From: Clostridium aciditolerans
GTDB lineage: Bacteria > Bacillota > Clostridia > Clostridiales > Clostridiaceae
Direction: 5' to 3'
Length of the DNA stretch: 64,000 nt
NCBI RefSeq assembly: GCF_016316925.1
Contig: NZ_JAEEGB010000006.1
Location: 124,001 to 188,000, forward strand
Shown here: positions 17,464 to 27,795 of the stretch, piece by piece
How the letters are laid out: each line of letters begins with the position of its first letter
How positions within the stretch are numbered: position 1 is the first letter of the stretch
Program-made: the position numbers and the translations under genes
The notes under the pieces: model-generated
Seen by the model: only the letters and a program-made list of their open reading frames with translations
What the model was told of the DNA's origin: nothing
Database searches by the model: none

Positions 17464-19200
17464 TTATACATAATTTTTTAATTCTTCTTCACTTAGAACA
17501 TCTATGTTGTCAATATAATAAGGATAATCTTTCAAAATTGTTTCAACAGTCATTTCTAATTTGCTCTTATCTTCTTTTGAATTAGCTGTATAGATATATT
17601 CTCTTCCATCTTCTCTTAACAAGAATTTATCTTCTCCAATTCTCAATAAGCCAGTATTCTTTGAATCCTTATATTCTTCTAAATTTTTATAAATAGTTGT
17701 TTTCTTAAGGTATGGGAACCCGCCCCTTGGACAGAACATATGACAGTTACCACATTCGTTACACATGTTTTCAACGTGAGCTATTTGGTAATTAGCTGTA
17801 AGTCCTTCAACAACAACTCTCATATTTGCTCTATTTGGACATACGTCAACACAGATTCCACAGCTCTTTAAGCAGTCAAAAGTTTCTAGCTTGTCTTCTA
17901 AAACTTTCCCATTACCTTTGTTTTTATAGTTAGCATCGTTCTTTGCTTTATCAGCTAATGCATTTAAAGCTTCAAGATTTAATCCCTTAGGTGCTTGTCC
18001 TGCTTTTTTCATTTCATTTAATACAGCATTATTGTTTGTATATCCTTTTGGTTGTAAGAACAATGTTGATATAGTAATAGGAGCAATTCCAGCATTAAAT
18101 ACATCTAATACATTGTTTTTATCTATTCCACCTGACATAGATATAGTTATATCATTAAACTCATTTGCAATTTTTTTAGCTACATTTATTGCTATTGGAT
18201 ATAATGGTTTTCCAGACATGTACATAGCTTCCCCTGGCATAACATTTCTAGTGTTAACTACAGGCAGTGTATTTGTTAACTTAACTGCGAATTTTACATT
18301 GTTTTCCTTAGCTGTTTCTAATAGCTTAGCTATTATTTCCTTAGCCATATCAAATTGTAAATCGTGATCGAAATCTTCTCTCTTTAATTCTATGTCACTG
18401 TAACCTAAGTTGTCCAAGATTTCTCTTACAGCATCATATCCTAATAATGTAGAATTACATTTTAGTAATGTATTTATCTTTTTATTTGATATTAAATGAC
18501 TTGCTATATTTAAAATTTCACTTGCTTTACATCCGTGCATTGTAGAAAGTGTAACTATATTTGTAATCTTTGAAGTAATCTTATCTATATCTTCTAGTTT
18601 AAATCTTTTGAATTTATTTATGTTTTTCTTTAATACTTCTATACACTCTTTAAATATTTCAGTATCCTTTGCATCTTTAAGGTCATCAATAAAGTCAGAA
18701 ATCTTCTTTGATTGAATTCCTTCAAGGTCATATCCTACACTTATATTTAGTATAAAATCCTTTACATCTGATAGTCCAAGTTCAATGCCCATAACTTGCA
18801 TTAATACTGAAGCTTTTATATATTCTTCTTTTGCTTCTTCAACTGTTAACTCTGTAGACCATTCTACATTGTATCCTACATTTTTAACATCGATACATGG
18901 TCTTGCAATCATTTCTTGCATTTGTTTTCCATCTACTATTTGAACAGTCTTAGGTTCAAAATATCTACAACCTGTTAGATAAGCTGCTAAGAAGTTTTGA
19001 GTTAATTGTGTATGTGGACCAGCTGCAGGACCTACTGGGTATCTTAGATATTCTCCACAAAACTCCATTTCTATACTGTTATCAATATCCTTATGAAAAT
19101 CCTTTTCCTCTACTTCAAATATTTTTCCTTTTGTATAATAATCTTGAAGAGCTAGCTCAAGAATTCTTTCAAAAGACATTGTTTTCATTACTTCACTCAT
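17464..19200 (-). CDS. short YgfK-like flavin/iron-sulfur oxidoreductase
   Basis: About 578 residues. The N-terminal part resembles the dihydroorotate/dihydropyrimidine dehydrogenase-like barrel of YgfK (putative selenate reductase subunit), with YPVGPAAGPHTQL, VEWSTELTVEEA and LSTMHGC motifs. Two 4Fe-4S motifs follow: CLKSCGICVDVCP and CNECGNCHMFCP (residues ~455-530). Classical YgfK proteins are about 1000 residues and add a GltD-like FAD/NADPH domain, which is missing here. The ATG at 19200 follows AAAGGTGG; the frame's opening at 19278 lies inside its promoter. YgfK genes commonly sit with purine/xanthine hydroxylase genes, so a redox role in purine breakdown is possible. The promoter is of sigma-54 type. 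Confidence 0.82.
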   Translation of the reverse strand: MSEVMKTMSFERILELALQDYYTKGKIFEVEEKDFHKDIDNSIEMEFCGEYLRYPVGPAAGPHTQLTQNFLAAYLTGCRYFEPKTVQIVDGKQMQEMIARPCIDVKNVGYNVEWSTELTVEEAKEEYIKASVLMQVMGIELGLSDVKDFILNISVGYDLEGIQSKKISDFIDDLKDAKDTEIFKECIEVLKKNINKFKRFKLEDIDKITSKITNIVTLSTMHGCKASEILNIASHLISNKKINTLLKCNSTLLGYDAVREILDNLGYSDIELKREDFDHDLQFDMAKEIIAKLLETAKENNVKFAVKLTNTLPVVNTRNVMPGEAMYMSGKPLYPIAINVAKKIANEFNDITISMSGGIDKNNVLDVFNAGIAPITISTLFLQPKGYTNNNAVLNEMKKAGQAPKGLNLEALNALADKAKNDANYKNKGNGKVLEDKLETFDCLKSCGICVDVCPNRANMRVVVEGLTANYQIAHVENMCNECGNCHMFCPRGGFPYLKKTTIYKNLEEYKDSKNTGLLRIGEDKFLLREDGREYIYTANSKEDKSKLEMTVETILKDYPYYIDNIDVLSEEELKNYV

Positions 19201-19273
19201 GGTTGTTCCACCTTTCTTCAAATAAATTTTATATAAACTAATATTGATATAAATTTTTACTATATAAATATAG

Positions 19274-19290
19274 AGCAATTTTTATGCCAA
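19274..19290 (-). promoter_or_regulatory. sigma-54 (-24/-12) promoter
   Basis: The minus strand reads TTGGCATAAAAATTGCT. Against the consensus YTGGCACGRNNNTTGCW, every fixed position matches except the C and G after TGGCA, and the GG/GC spacing is exact. It lies about 75 bases upstream of the YgfK-like ATG and has an enhancer-like repeat array about 160 bases further upstream. Confidence 0.75.
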
Positions 19291-19440
19291 AAACAAAGGT
19301 CAAATACTGTTTTTTCCTGTAATAAAATTTAATTTTCTCCATTTTTTATAACCATTTTATATATATTTCACAAAAAACTTATAAAAATATCAAAATAATA
19401 ATCTTTATAAAAGCTTGTTCTGGTATCAAAAAATATAAAA

Positions 19441-19529
19441 TTGATAATTTACTATCAATCCGACAACAAAAATTATCATTTTGATAAAAAATTATCAATT
19501 TGACAGCAAAAATTATCAATTTGATAATA
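19441..19529. promoter_or_regulatory. four-site enhancer-like array upstream of the sigma-54 promoter
   Basis: TATCA begins at 19453, 19474, 19493 and 19514, a spacing of 21, 19 and 21 bases, close to two helical turns each. Each site continues into a TTGA/CCGA half, giving TTATCA..TTGATAA-type dyads, the cleanest at 19473-19487 and 19513-19527. The position, 160-250 bases upstream of the -24/-12 promoter, suits binding of a sigma-54 activator. No activator gene lies in the window. Confidence 0.6.
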
Positions 19530-19628
19530 AAATCAAAAAATTAGCTTTATTTTATATTCTTAAACTAAAAATATCCGAACATTCTCTTTAACGCATCATA
19601 CCCAAAGCAGATACCTAAATCCACAATT

Positions 19629-19767
19629 TCAATTTAACTGTTTTTTAATGCAAATAATTATAACACCTTTATAAGCATAGTTTGTATTAGCTTCAACATC
19701 TTCACAAACACTTTCCCCGTTATATTTTACTTCGTCTTCAATATTGACATAAATTCTAAAATACAAA
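19629..19767 (-). pseudogene. gene fragment of about 45 codons
   Basis: Open frame without a start reading RIYVNIEDEVKYNGESVCED and then NYAYKGVIIICIKKQLN before a TGA. Its composition looks like true protein, but a stop codon precedes it and there is no start or ribosome binding site. Family unknown. The rest of 19531-19849 shows nothing but the following terminator. Confidence 0.35.
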
Positions 19768-19778
19768 CAACTTTATGA

Positions 19779-19817
19779 AAAAAGTGCATACAGGATTATT
19801 TCCTGCATACACTTTTT
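19779..19817 (-). terminator. terminator of the alcohol dehydrogenase gene
   Basis: 17-base arms (19779-19795 and 19801-19817) pair fully on the minus-strand RNA, with two G-U pairs, ending in a T-run. Confidence 0.8.
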
Positions 19818-19849
19818 AAATTATCTAATCTCTTTTGCTATACAATATT

Positions 19850-20965
19850 CTAATATAGATTTTTATATATACCAATTATGTCTTCTCTTGAAAGCGGAAC
19901 ATAACTATTTACCAATAGTCTTTGCTGACTAGCTATTACACTGTCAGTAAAGGTTTCAATTTCTTCTGCCTTCATTCCATATTCTTTTAATGGCTTTCTA
20001 GATAATAATTTATCTAAAACAACTGTTAACTCCTCGTATACTACATCAGTATTACATCCAAGAATACTAGCTAATACTTTATTAATATCCTTAATTTTTC
20101 CCTCAGGATGTTTTTTATTATATGTTTTAAACACTTCCACAAACATTTGATAGTTTGCTTCTCCATGGGTAACGTGATAAATACCTCCTAATGGATAAGA
20201 AAGTGCATGTACTGGACCTGTTCCTGTATTACTGAAAGCAATTCCGGCATAGTTGCTAGCCAAAAGAAAATCCTCAATTATTTCTGTTCTATATTCTTTT
20301 CCCTTCTCCAATATCTTTACATATCCATTTAAAATTAATTCTATTGCTTTTACACTGAACAATTCAGTATATGTATTAGATTTTGGTGATACGAAAGATT
20401 CTATAGCATGAATCAATGCATCTATAGAACTTGTTACGAAAAACTTATAGGGAAGTCCTTTTACTAGCTCTGAGATAAGCACCGCATAATCAGGGAATAA
20501 TTCATCTACTGCAAGCCCCATCTTTGTATTCTTTTCCTTTATTTCAGCTATTGATATATTGGAAACTTCAGAACCAGCTCCACAGGTTGTAGGTACTATA
20601 ATCAATTCTTTATCTTTAACAAATGGTATTCTTTTTTCAAATAAATCAAGGGTATTCTTTGCATTCTTAATTACAAGTAACTTAGCTATATCTATAATTG
20701 TTCCTCCACCAATAGCAATGATTCTCTTATACTTCTTGCCTTCCATATCTTTTATAATTAAATTAATCATTTCATCTGATGGTTCACCTTGTCCGTATTT
20801 ACCTTTAAACATCACATCTGCTTTTAAATTCAAAGAACTCATGAAAGATTTATACGTAGATTCACTAGTTAATATAAAATCTCCTTCACCAATATTAAAG
20901 AATTCTGCAAATTCCTTGCAATCATTAAATTTACAAACTTGAGTTCTTACCTGAAATAATTTCAT
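19850..20965 (-). CDS. iron-containing alcohol dehydrogenase
   Basis: A 371-residue member of the group III (Fe-ADH) family. It has the NAD-binding GGGTIIDIAKLL motif (residues ~88-99) and PTTCGAGSEVS. The metal-binding region (DALIHAIESFVSP, then HALSYPLGGIYHVTHGEAN) carries the conserved Asp and His ligands. It would interconvert an aldehyde/ketone and an alcohol with NAD(P)H; 4-hydroxybutyrate and butanol dehydrogenases are close relatives, and the substrate cannot be fixed. It follows the chemoreceptor gene by 67 bases on the same strand. GGAG lies 11 bases before the ATG. Confidence 0.88.
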   Translation of the reverse strand: MKLFQVRTQVCKFNDCKEFAEFFNIGEGDFILTSESTYKSFMSSLNLKADVMFKGKYGQGEPSDEMINLIIKDMEGKKYKRIIAIGGGTIIDIAKLLVIKNAKNTLDLFEKRIPFVKDKELIIVPTTCGAGSEVSNISIAEIKEKNTKMGLAVDELFPDYAVLISELVKGLPYKFFVTSSIDALIHAIESFVSPKSNTYTELFSVKAIELILNGYVKILEKGKEYRTEIIEDFLLASNYAGIAFSNTGTGPVHALSYPLGGIYHVTHGEANYQMFVEVFKTYNKKHPEGKIKDINKVLASILGCNTDVVYEELTVVLDKLLSRKPLKEYGMKAEEIETFTDSVIASQQRLLVNSYVPLSREDIIGIYKNLY

Positions 20966-21032
20966 GATCCAACACTCTCCATGCAGTTTATTTTAAAATC
21001 TTACTTTGTCACTTTCTATTTTTTCATATGCT

Positions 21033-22496
21033 TTATAACTTCATCTCAAAAATTTTCCCGTCAATGGATTTTACTTTTTCTGCAATAACATTTAAAGTAG
21101 AAATTACCTTATCGGACAATTCTTTAGCTTCTTTAAATATATCATAGATGTCTTCACTTCTGTTTTCTTCTATTGCATCCATTATTTCGTGTGCTTTGCT
21201 GTGTAAAAGTAAATGATTTTCATTTATTCCATGCCATTCATCTTTTATCTTTGGATGCTCAACATTTATAGAATTGTAGAAATGTCCAAACTTACATTTC
21301 ATGCCATTATGCTGAATCGGTATCGTCTCATTACTTTCAACCATTTGCTGGAGCTTATTCATCCACATTTTGTGAGCTTTTATAGCATCCTCCAGTATAT
21401 TCAAAAATTCTTCATTTGAAATTGGGCTAGTACCATTATTTAAAATTCCTACTAATTCTTTTATAACTTCAGAAATGTTGTCATCTATTTTACCAAGATT
21501 GTTAGCATAATAATGGTTTTTTTCAGAGTCATCCGACACTATTCTTGTCATATGGCTAATTTTTTCTGACTCCCCTGCAACAATATTCATAGCAGAAGAT
21601 ATTTCTTCAGAGGATGCCGTTATCTCCTCCATACTACCTGCTAAACTAGTAATGCCACTTACAGTGGTTTCGAGGCTGTGGGCGCTTTCTTCAAAAGATA
21701 CATTAACTTTTTCAATTTTTTTACTCATATCTATCATTGATGTTATAGTATTATTAACGCTATTCATACTTTCATTAGTTGCATTTCTAATATCCTTAGT
21801 AAAAGCTTGCATATTATTAAGCTTAAGCTTTGTATCTTCAGCCAACTTACGAATTTCATCAGCAACTACAGAAAATCCACGTCCATGTTCTCCAGCACGA
21901 GCCGCTTCAATACTAGCATTTAATGCAAGAAGATTTGTCTGATCTGCAATCATACCTACGCCATCAACAATCTCATCAACCTGTAAAGATAGTTCTTCCA
22001 ATGCCTTTATTTTGTCAGACATTATTTCCGCATCATTGACCACCGTTTCTTTTATTTGATTAATTTGTTGAAGCTGATTCTTGCTATCATCATTCGTTTT
22101 AATTAAATTATTGGATTTCTCCACCAAATCGTTTAATACTTCTGTATTATGGATAATTGCCTCGCTTACTTGGCTTACATTTGCAGTAGTTTGCTCAACT
22201 ACTGCCATGTTTGATTCACTAGATTCAGACAATTGCTGAGCAACTTTTTTTAATTCTTTTGAAATAAAGGACATATTTATATCAAAATCGCTAAGTGATG
22301 CTGACTCATTAACTAATTTTAAAAGAAGAGAATTATTTAATGATCCAGATTCTAAAATTCTGTTAAACAATTCAAATATATATTTATGAATATCCTTTTC
22401 TAAAACTGGTTTTTCTGGCTTTCCTCCTCTTAGATAAGTTTGCACATAATCTGTAATATATGTAACCTCATGACATTGTGTTTTTTTCCCAAACAT
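21033..22496 (-). CDS. soluble methyl-accepting chemotaxis protein with C-terminal zinc-binding (CZB) domain
   Basis: A 487-residue cytoplasmic chemoreceptor with no membrane helices. Residues ~75-330 carry the signalling coiled coil with the hairpin tip [21 protein letters not shown]. Residues ~370-480 match the CZB domain, with the expected His and Cys ligands ([30 protein letters not shown]). CZB receptors bind zinc and in some bacteria respond to reactive chlorine or metal status. The N-terminal 70 residues are unrecognised. A strong GGGGG ribosome binding site precedes the ATG, and a sigma-D-like promoter lies upstream. Confidence 0.9.
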   Translation of the reverse strand: MFGKKTQCHEVTYITDYVQTYLRGGKPEKPVLEKDIHKYIFELFNRILESGSLNNSLLLKLVNESASLSDFDINMSFISKELKKVAQQLSESSESNMAVVEQTTANVSQVSEAIIHNTEVLNDLVEKSNNLIKTNDDSKNQLQQINQIKETVVNDAEIMSDKIKALEELSLQVDEIVDGVGMIADQTNLLALNASIEAARAGEHGRGFSVVADEIRKLAEDTKLKLNNMQAFTKDIRNATNESMNSVNNTITSMIDMSKKIEKVNVSFEESAHSLETTVSGITSLAGSMEEITASSEEISSAMNIVAGESEKISHMTRIVSDDSEKNHYYANNLGKIDDNISEVIKELVGILNNGTSPISNEEFLNILEDAIKAHKMWMNKLQQMVESNETIPIQHNGMKCKFGHFYNSINVEHPKIKDEWHGINENHLLLHSKAHEIMDAIEENRSEDIYDIFKEAKELSDKVISTLNVIAEKVKSIDGKIFEMKL

Positions 22497-22536
22497 GTTG
22501 TTTCCCCCTAATCATCCCTTATTTATCCTTTTTTAT

Positions 22537-22563
22537 TTATCGTATAATTTTATAATTTCATTA
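22537..22563 (-). promoter_or_regulatory. sigma-D (flagellar) type promoter of the CZB receptor
   Basis: The minus strand reads TAAT, 15 bases, TACGATAA, close to the TAAA-N15-GCCGATAA motility-sigma consensus. A similar CGATAA element precedes the receptor gene at 60167. Confidence 0.4.
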
Positions 22564-22597
22564 TGCTAATTGTTTATTTTATATAAAATTCATTTGA

Positions 22598-24313
22598 TTA
22601 ATATTTTATAAATTCAAATTTCGAAACATCAAACAATCCCTGATCTGTTATCCTAATTTCCGGTATTACTGGAAGAGCTAAAAATGATAGAGTTATAAAG
22701 GGATCTATCTCATTATTAATTCCAAGCTTAAATGCTTCTTCAAGCATACTATTGAGAGTGTTTTCAACATATTCAGCAGTACTATTGCTCATTATACCAG
22801 CAACCGGCAGTTCAAGAGTACCAACTACCTTTCCTCTGCTTACAATCGTATATCCTCCATTTACTCTTTTTAACTCTTCTATAGCAATAAGCATATCTTC
22901 ATCGTTATCACCTACAACAATGAGGTTATGTGAGTCGTGAGCAACGGTACTTGCTATCGCTCCATTTTTAATATTAAAATTACTTACTATGCCAAGTCCA
23001 ATATTTTTTGTTGATTTATGCCTTTCAATAACTGCAACCTTAGAAAACTGTTCATTCTGTACAAAGGCACCATTTACAACTCTAACTTCTGCTGTTTCTT
23101 TCTTTGTAATAAGTTCATTTGAGGTTAGACCTATAACTGTAGCTGTATTCTTTTCTAGACTTATTCTCAAATCCTCTATACTTATGTTTGGAATTCTAAC
23201 GGTATTAAAAACATTTCTATCCTCTATTTTTAAAGGTATTTCTGTGCATAGCTTATTATTGTCATATACAATATCTCCGCGATACAGAACTTTATTAATA
23301 TTAAACTCATCAAGACTATCTAATATTATTAAGTCTGCAGAATAACCGGGAGCAATAGCTCCAAGTCTTTTTAACCTATAACATTGGGCAGTATTAATAG
23401 TAGCCATACATATTGCTTCAATTGGACCAACTCCACAAGCTATAGCTTTCTTTATGTTGTAACTTATATGTCCTTCTTTTTTTATGTCCTCAAGATGTTT
23501 ATCATCAGTACAAAATATACATCTATTGAATCCCATATTTTTTCTTAACATGCCCTTTATTATGTTCTCTAGATTTCTAGCAGCAGAGCCTTCCCTTATT
23601 TGTAAATACATTCCGAGTCTTAAATGCTCTATTACTTCATCTATAGTTGTGCATTCATGATCTGTCATAATACCGGCAACACGATAAGCATTAAGGGCTT
23701 CCCCAGTTAAATTAGGTGAGTGCCCATCTATAATTTTATCATCAAATAAATCAATCTTTTTTAACATTTCTTCTTTTCCGCTAACTACAGAGGGGTAATC
23801 CATTACTTCTCCAAGCCCCAAAATTCTTTCACTTGATAAGAGCGGTTCAATTAATTCCGCACTTAAAACTGCTCCATTATTTTCAAAAGGAGTACTTGGA
23901 ACACATGAAGGCATCATGAAATAAACATTTAAAGGTAATGATTTAGATTGATTTAACATGAAGTGAATTCCATTAATTCCACATACATTTGCAATTTCAT
24001 GTGGATCAGCTATTATTGTTGTGGTCCCATGTGGTAGAACAGCTTTAGCAAATTCTGAAGGAGTAACCATAGTTGATTCTATATGCACATGACTATCAAT
24101 TAATCCTGGACATACATATTTACCTTTAGCATCAATTTCATTAATACCACTATAATTACCTATCCCTACTATTTGGTCCATGCAAATAGCAATGTCACCC
24201 TCAACTATTTCCTTTGTAAATACATTTATTATATTTGCATTCTTTATTACTAAATCAGCCTTTTCTTTCTTCATGGCTACGTTTACTCTTTTTTGTTTTA
24301 ATTCCACACTCAT
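22598..24313 (-). CDS. ade: adenine deaminase
   Basis: A 571-residue amidohydrolase that converts adenine to hypoxanthine and ammonia. It has the metal-binding GLIDSHVHIESTM motif (residues ~71-83), the HGTTTIIADPHEIANV motif, DGHSPNLTGEALNAY and CTDDKH, all typical of AdeC. The C-terminal domain includes VAHDSHNLIVVGDND. A strong GAGGAGGG ribosome binding site precedes the ATG. It lies upstream of the receptor and alcohol dehydrogenase genes on the same strand. Together with the YgfK-like enzyme and the nucleoside locus it indicates active purine salvage or breakdown. Confidence 0.96.
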   Translation of the reverse strand: MSVELKQKRVNVAMKKEKADLVIKNANIINVFTKEIVEGDIAICMDQIVGIGNYSGINEIDAKGKYVCPGLIDSHVHIESTMVTPSEFAKAVLPHGTTTIIADPHEIANVCGINGIHFMLNQSKSLPLNVYFMMPSCVPSTPFENNGAVLSAELIEPLLSSERILGLGEVMDYPSVVSGKEEMLKKIDLFDDKIIDGHSPNLTGEALNAYRVAGIMTDHECTTIDEVIEHLRLGMYLQIREGSAARNLENIIKGMLRKNMGFNRCIFCTDDKHLEDIKKEGHISYNIKKAIACGVGPIEAICMATINTAQCYRLKRLGAIAPGYSADLIILDSLDEFNINKVLYRGDIVYDNNKLCTEIPLKIEDRNVFNTVRIPNISIEDLRISLEKNTATVIGLTSNELITKKETAEVRVVNGAFVQNEQFSKVAVIERHKSTKNIGLGIVSNFNIKNGAIASTVAHDSHNLIVVGDNDEDMLIAIEELKRVNGGYTIVSRGKVVGTLELPVAGIMSNSTAEYVENTLNSMLEEAFKLGINNEIDPFITLSFLALPVIPEIRITDQGLFDVSKFEFIKY

Positions 24314-24599
24314 TTTATGCCCTCCTCTTTAAGTTACTGTAAATCCGTTCTATTCTAGCTATATTTACATTTTTTTATAAAATATTACATGTTTTAAGTA
24401 CTATGATACCAAATTTATATATAGTATAGCAATAGCTTAATTAATTCTTTAATATTTAATAAATAAAACTGTAACAATCCTATATACTTTCAAAATATAA
24501 TTACTTTTTCATATATTTTATTAAAATTTTGTAATACATAAATGATGAAGAGAATACATTAAATATAGATATATATACAAAAGTTTAGGAGGGGTTACA

Positions 24600-25985
24600 T
24601 TGAAATTGAAAAACCTATCAATTATACTTTCAACAGTAGTTATTAGTTTTTCTATATCAAGTTCAGTTTCTGCAAAAAATAATTACAATATAAGCAGATT
24701 ATATGGTGAAAATCGATATGAAACATCCGTTAACATTTCAAATAAATTTAGCCAAGATAAGATAGATAATATAATTATTGCAAGCGGAAATGATTTTCCT
24801 GATGCACTGACTGGAAGTGTACTTTCTAAAAAACTTAATGCACCAATCTTACTAGTAGATAAAACACCAGATGAAAATCTCAATTCAATAAACTATATAA
24901 AAAATCATTTAACAAGTAACGGTACAATTTATGTGCTTGGTGGAAAGGGATCAGTAAGTGAGAGCTATATAAATTATTTTAAAACAACAGGATATAATGT
25001 AAAAAGATTAGGTGGCGCTACTAGGTTTGAAACTAATAAAGCAATAGTTAACTTTTTGAATGTAAAAAAAGGTACTCCATTAGTTTTAGTTAATGGATAT
25101 GGATTTGCAGATGCGCTGAGTGTTTCAAGCATCGCAGCATCAAAAGGGTATCCTATATTGATGAGTGATGCTAATAACTTACCTACTGAAACTGTAGAAG
25201 TTATAAATAGTATTCAACCTTCCAAAGTATTTATAGTAGGCGGTGAAGGCTCATTAGCCAGCAGCATTATAGATCAAATAAAAAATGTAGTCCCTTCGCT
25301 AGGTATCAATATAGTAAGAATCGGAGGAATTAATAGATACGAAACCTCCTTGAATGTATGTAAATATTTTAATCTGGATAGGAATACAGCACTAATTGCA
25401 AATGGTGAAAATTTTCCTGATGCCCTATCTGGTAGTGCACTTGCTGCTAAATTAAATGCACCAATTATACTTACAGATGGCAGCAATATAGTAACTCAGA
25501 AAAGATATTTAGATAGTATGAACTATTCACACTTAATATTATTAGGTGGAAAAAGCGCTGTAAGTGAAGCTGCAGAAAATATATTAAAAGGAAATGAAAA
25601 AGCTTTATTTATTATAAAGAGTGCATATCAAGAGCATAACAAAAAGTATATAGATGGTTATTTTGTAAAATGGGTTACGGATTTAGATGAAGCAAGAGAT
25701 TATGAAAAAAGGACAGGCAATATTGTAATTTGGAATGATCATGATGGATTGGGAGAATATATCCCAGATGATGGCTTTGATATGTCTATAAGCAGCACTG
25801 TTACTTTAGAAGTTGGTGACAGTGTAAAGATTAATGAAATAGATTTTGATACTTCTGGAAATATTCTTCATGTTGATAAAAATTTTAATGACATAATAAG
25901 TGGTTATTATAAAGATAAGCCAGTTTTTAATATAACTCTAAAAAATGGTACAGTTACAGAGATGTACCAAGAATACAGACCTTAG
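24600..25985 (+). CDS. cell-wall-binding (CWB2) surface protein
   Basis: A 461-residue exported protein starting at TTG behind AGGAGG. A signal peptide ends near SSVSAKN (residue ~26). Three CWB2 (cell wall binding repeat 2) units span residues ~33-325, each with the GxNRYETS / ASGxxFPDALxGS / APILL pattern. This trimeric module anchors clostridial surface proteins to wall polymers. The last 120 residues form a separate domain (FIIKSAYQEHNKKYIDGYFV onward) that I do not recognise and that presumably carries the specific function. It is divergent from ade; 24314-24599 holds no gene. Confidence 0.88.
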   Translation: MKLKNLSIILSTVVISFSISSSVSAKNNYNISRLYGENRYETSVNISNKFSQDKIDNIIIASGNDFPDALTGSVLSKKLNAPILLVDKTPDENLNSINYIKNHLTSNGTIYVLGGKGSVSESYINYFKTTGYNVKRLGGATRFETNKAIVNFLNVKKGTPLVLVNGYGFADALSVSSIAASKGYPILMSDANNLPTETVEVINSIQPSKVFIVGGEGSLASSIIDQIKNVVPSLGINIVRIGGINRYETSLNVCKYFNLDRNTALIANGENFPDALSGSALAAKLNAPIILTDGSNIVTQKRYLDSMNYSHLILLGGKSAVSEAAENILKGNEKALFIIKSAYQEHNKKYIDGYFVKWVTDLDEARDYEKRTGNIVIWNDHDGLGEYIPDDGFDMSISSTVTLEVGDSVKINEIDFDTSGNILHVDKNFNDIISGYYKDKPVFNITLKNGTVTEMYQEYRP

Positions 25986-25988
25986 AAG

Positions 25989-26022
25989 AAGGTACCATAC
26001 TCTATATGCAGTATGGTACCTT
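25989..26022. terminator. terminator of the CWB2 gene
   Basis: Perfect 13-bp arms (25989-26001 and 26010-26022) followed by a T-run, between convergent genes. Confidence 0.85.
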
Positions 26023-26043
26023 AAATTTTTTAGTTAATATATT

Positions 26044-27762
26044 TTACTTTAAATTAAACTCCTGAATAAGTTCTTCTAATTTTATAGCACTTTTAGCATT
26101 ACTATCAGCTTCCACCATTATTGACTCATTTTTATTGTTAACTTCGCTAATACTTGAAGCAATATTACCGGATGTTTTTGCCACTTCCGATACCGAAATC
26201 GCAACATCCTCCATGCTTTTTGTAATTTGGTCAACAGAATCAGAAATATTTTTAGAAACCTCTGCAAATTTACCTATTATTTCTTTTACTGTATCTCCAT
26301 CATTTTTATATTCATTACTAATTGAAATTAGCTTATCATAATCTTTAAGAACATTATTTTCTATAAATACTAAAACATCCTGTGATGAGTTTGAAAGCTT
26401 ACCAACTGAATCTAGTACAGTATTTACCTTATTTTGTATCTCTGCAACTGCTAATGATGATTGTTCTGCAAGCTTTCTCACTTCTTCTGCTACAACTGCA
26501 AATCCCTTTCCCTGCTCTCCAGCTCTGGCCGCTTCTATGGCCGCATTTAATGCGAGAAGATTAGTTTGTTTTGATATTGCATCTATGCTTTTTGCCATTT
26601 CTGATATTTCATTTACAACTGTTACTTCTTGCAATGCTTTTTCTAAGCTTATTTTTGTTTCTTCATATATTTTTTCTGTACTTTCTTTTGCTTGGATAGA
26701 ATCATTATTTATAGAAACCGCTTTCTCCTGTATATTTAAAGCTACATTTAATCCTTCCTGTGCTTTTTTAGCTGTAATAGCTACTTCTTCTTTTACTGTA
26801 GTCGCCATTGACGAAACTTCCTCAACTGCGGCGGAGGATTCTTCCATGCCTGCTGATATTTCTTCTGTAGCTGCTGATATTTGCTCAATTTCATCACTTA
26901 CTTTTGAAAACATTTTGCTTGCTAAATCACTACTTTGGAGAATAGCATTACTTTCACTTTTAATTAAGATCATATGTTGATTAAGCTTTTCAGTAGCACT
27001 ATTTAATGCTGTAATAGTTTGTCCTATTTCATCCTTTGCGATTACATTCATTTGAAAATCAAGATTACCTTCTGCTAATTTTGATGCACCGCTCATCACT
27101 TCTTTAACTTGATTTACAATACTTTTTCTAATCAAATATGTAAATAAAATCCCTACAATAATACTTGTTATTAAAAAAATAATTATGTATTTTAAAGAAG
27201 CATTTGTGGTTTTTTGTGCAAGTTCCCCATCTACCTGTGTTAATTGCCCTTGTAAATCGAGCATATTTTGTATACTTGTAAGTAAGTCATTTTGAGGTTT
27301 ATCCAATCCATTAAGAATATCTTGAAGTTCCTGATTTGTTACTCCAGCCTTCATACCTTTTTTAACTGCATCGTCAAATGCAGAAAATGCAATTTGATCG
27401 TTCTTTTGTATCTCCTTAAATATTTGCTTACCCTTTTCTGTATAGAGCAAAGCTTCAAGTTGCTTTTTATTCTCTTCATAAAGCGCTTTATTATCATCTA
27501 TTATCTTTTTCTGTGCCTCCATATATTTTGTATCATTGCTAATGTCTATATTTCTTACACCAATTGCAATTTTATTAACATTACCTCTCATACCGTATGC
27601 TAAAGCTACTTTTTTATTTTCTACACTGATTAATTTAACAACAGTTTGATTAATTTGACTTAATCTATATATTGCTAATGAAGACACTCCTATTACTAAA
27701 ATAATCATCAAGGAAAATCCAATTAGCAATTTATTAGATAGCTTAATTTTCTCAAAGTTCAT
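26044..27762 (-). CDS. transmembrane methyl-accepting chemotaxis protein
   Basis: A 572-residue receptor with membrane helices near residues 11-33 and 190-212 that enclose a four-helix-bundle ligand domain. A HAMP region (residues ~212-265) and the signalling coiled coil follow, with [21 protein letters not shown] at the tip. It relays an extracellular signal to CheA/CheW. AAAGGGGG precedes the ATG. A 10-bp tandem repeat sits in its promoter. The ligand is unknown. Confidence 0.93.
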   Translation of the reverse strand: MNFEKIKLSNKLLIGFSLMIILVIGVSSLAIYRLSQINQTVVKLISVENKKVALAYGMRGNVNKIAIGVRNIDISNDTKYMEAQKKIIDDNKALYEENKKQLEALLYTEKGKQIFKEIQKNDQIAFSAFDDAVKKGMKAGVTNQELQDILNGLDKPQNDLLTSIQNMLDLQGQLTQVDGELAQKTTNASLKYIIIFLITSIIVGILFTYLIRKSIVNQVKEVMSGASKLAEGNLDFQMNVIAKDEIGQTITALNSATEKLNQHMILIKSESNAILQSSDLASKMFSKVSDEIEQISAATEEISAGMEESSAAVEEVSSMATTVKEEVAITAKKAQEGLNVALNIQEKAVSINNDSIQAKESTEKIYEETKISLEKALQEVTVVNEISEMAKSIDAISKQTNLLALNAAIEAARAGEQGKGFAVVAEEVRKLAEQSSLAVAEIQNKVNTVLDSVGKLSNSSQDVLVFIENNVLKDYDKLISISNEYKNDGDTVKEIIGKFAEVSKNISDSVDQITKSMEDVAISVSEVAKTSGNIASSISEVNNKNESIMVEADSNAKSAIKLEELIQEFNLK

Positions 27763-27795
27763 AAATTATCCCCCTTTAATCATAATTTCAATGAA

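Noticed and set aside
19441-19529. Repeat array as CRISPR or an origin of replication
   Set aside because: Units are about 20 bp without unique spacers, and there is no dnaA gene or DnaA-box cluster. The sigma-54 promoter downstream explains it better.
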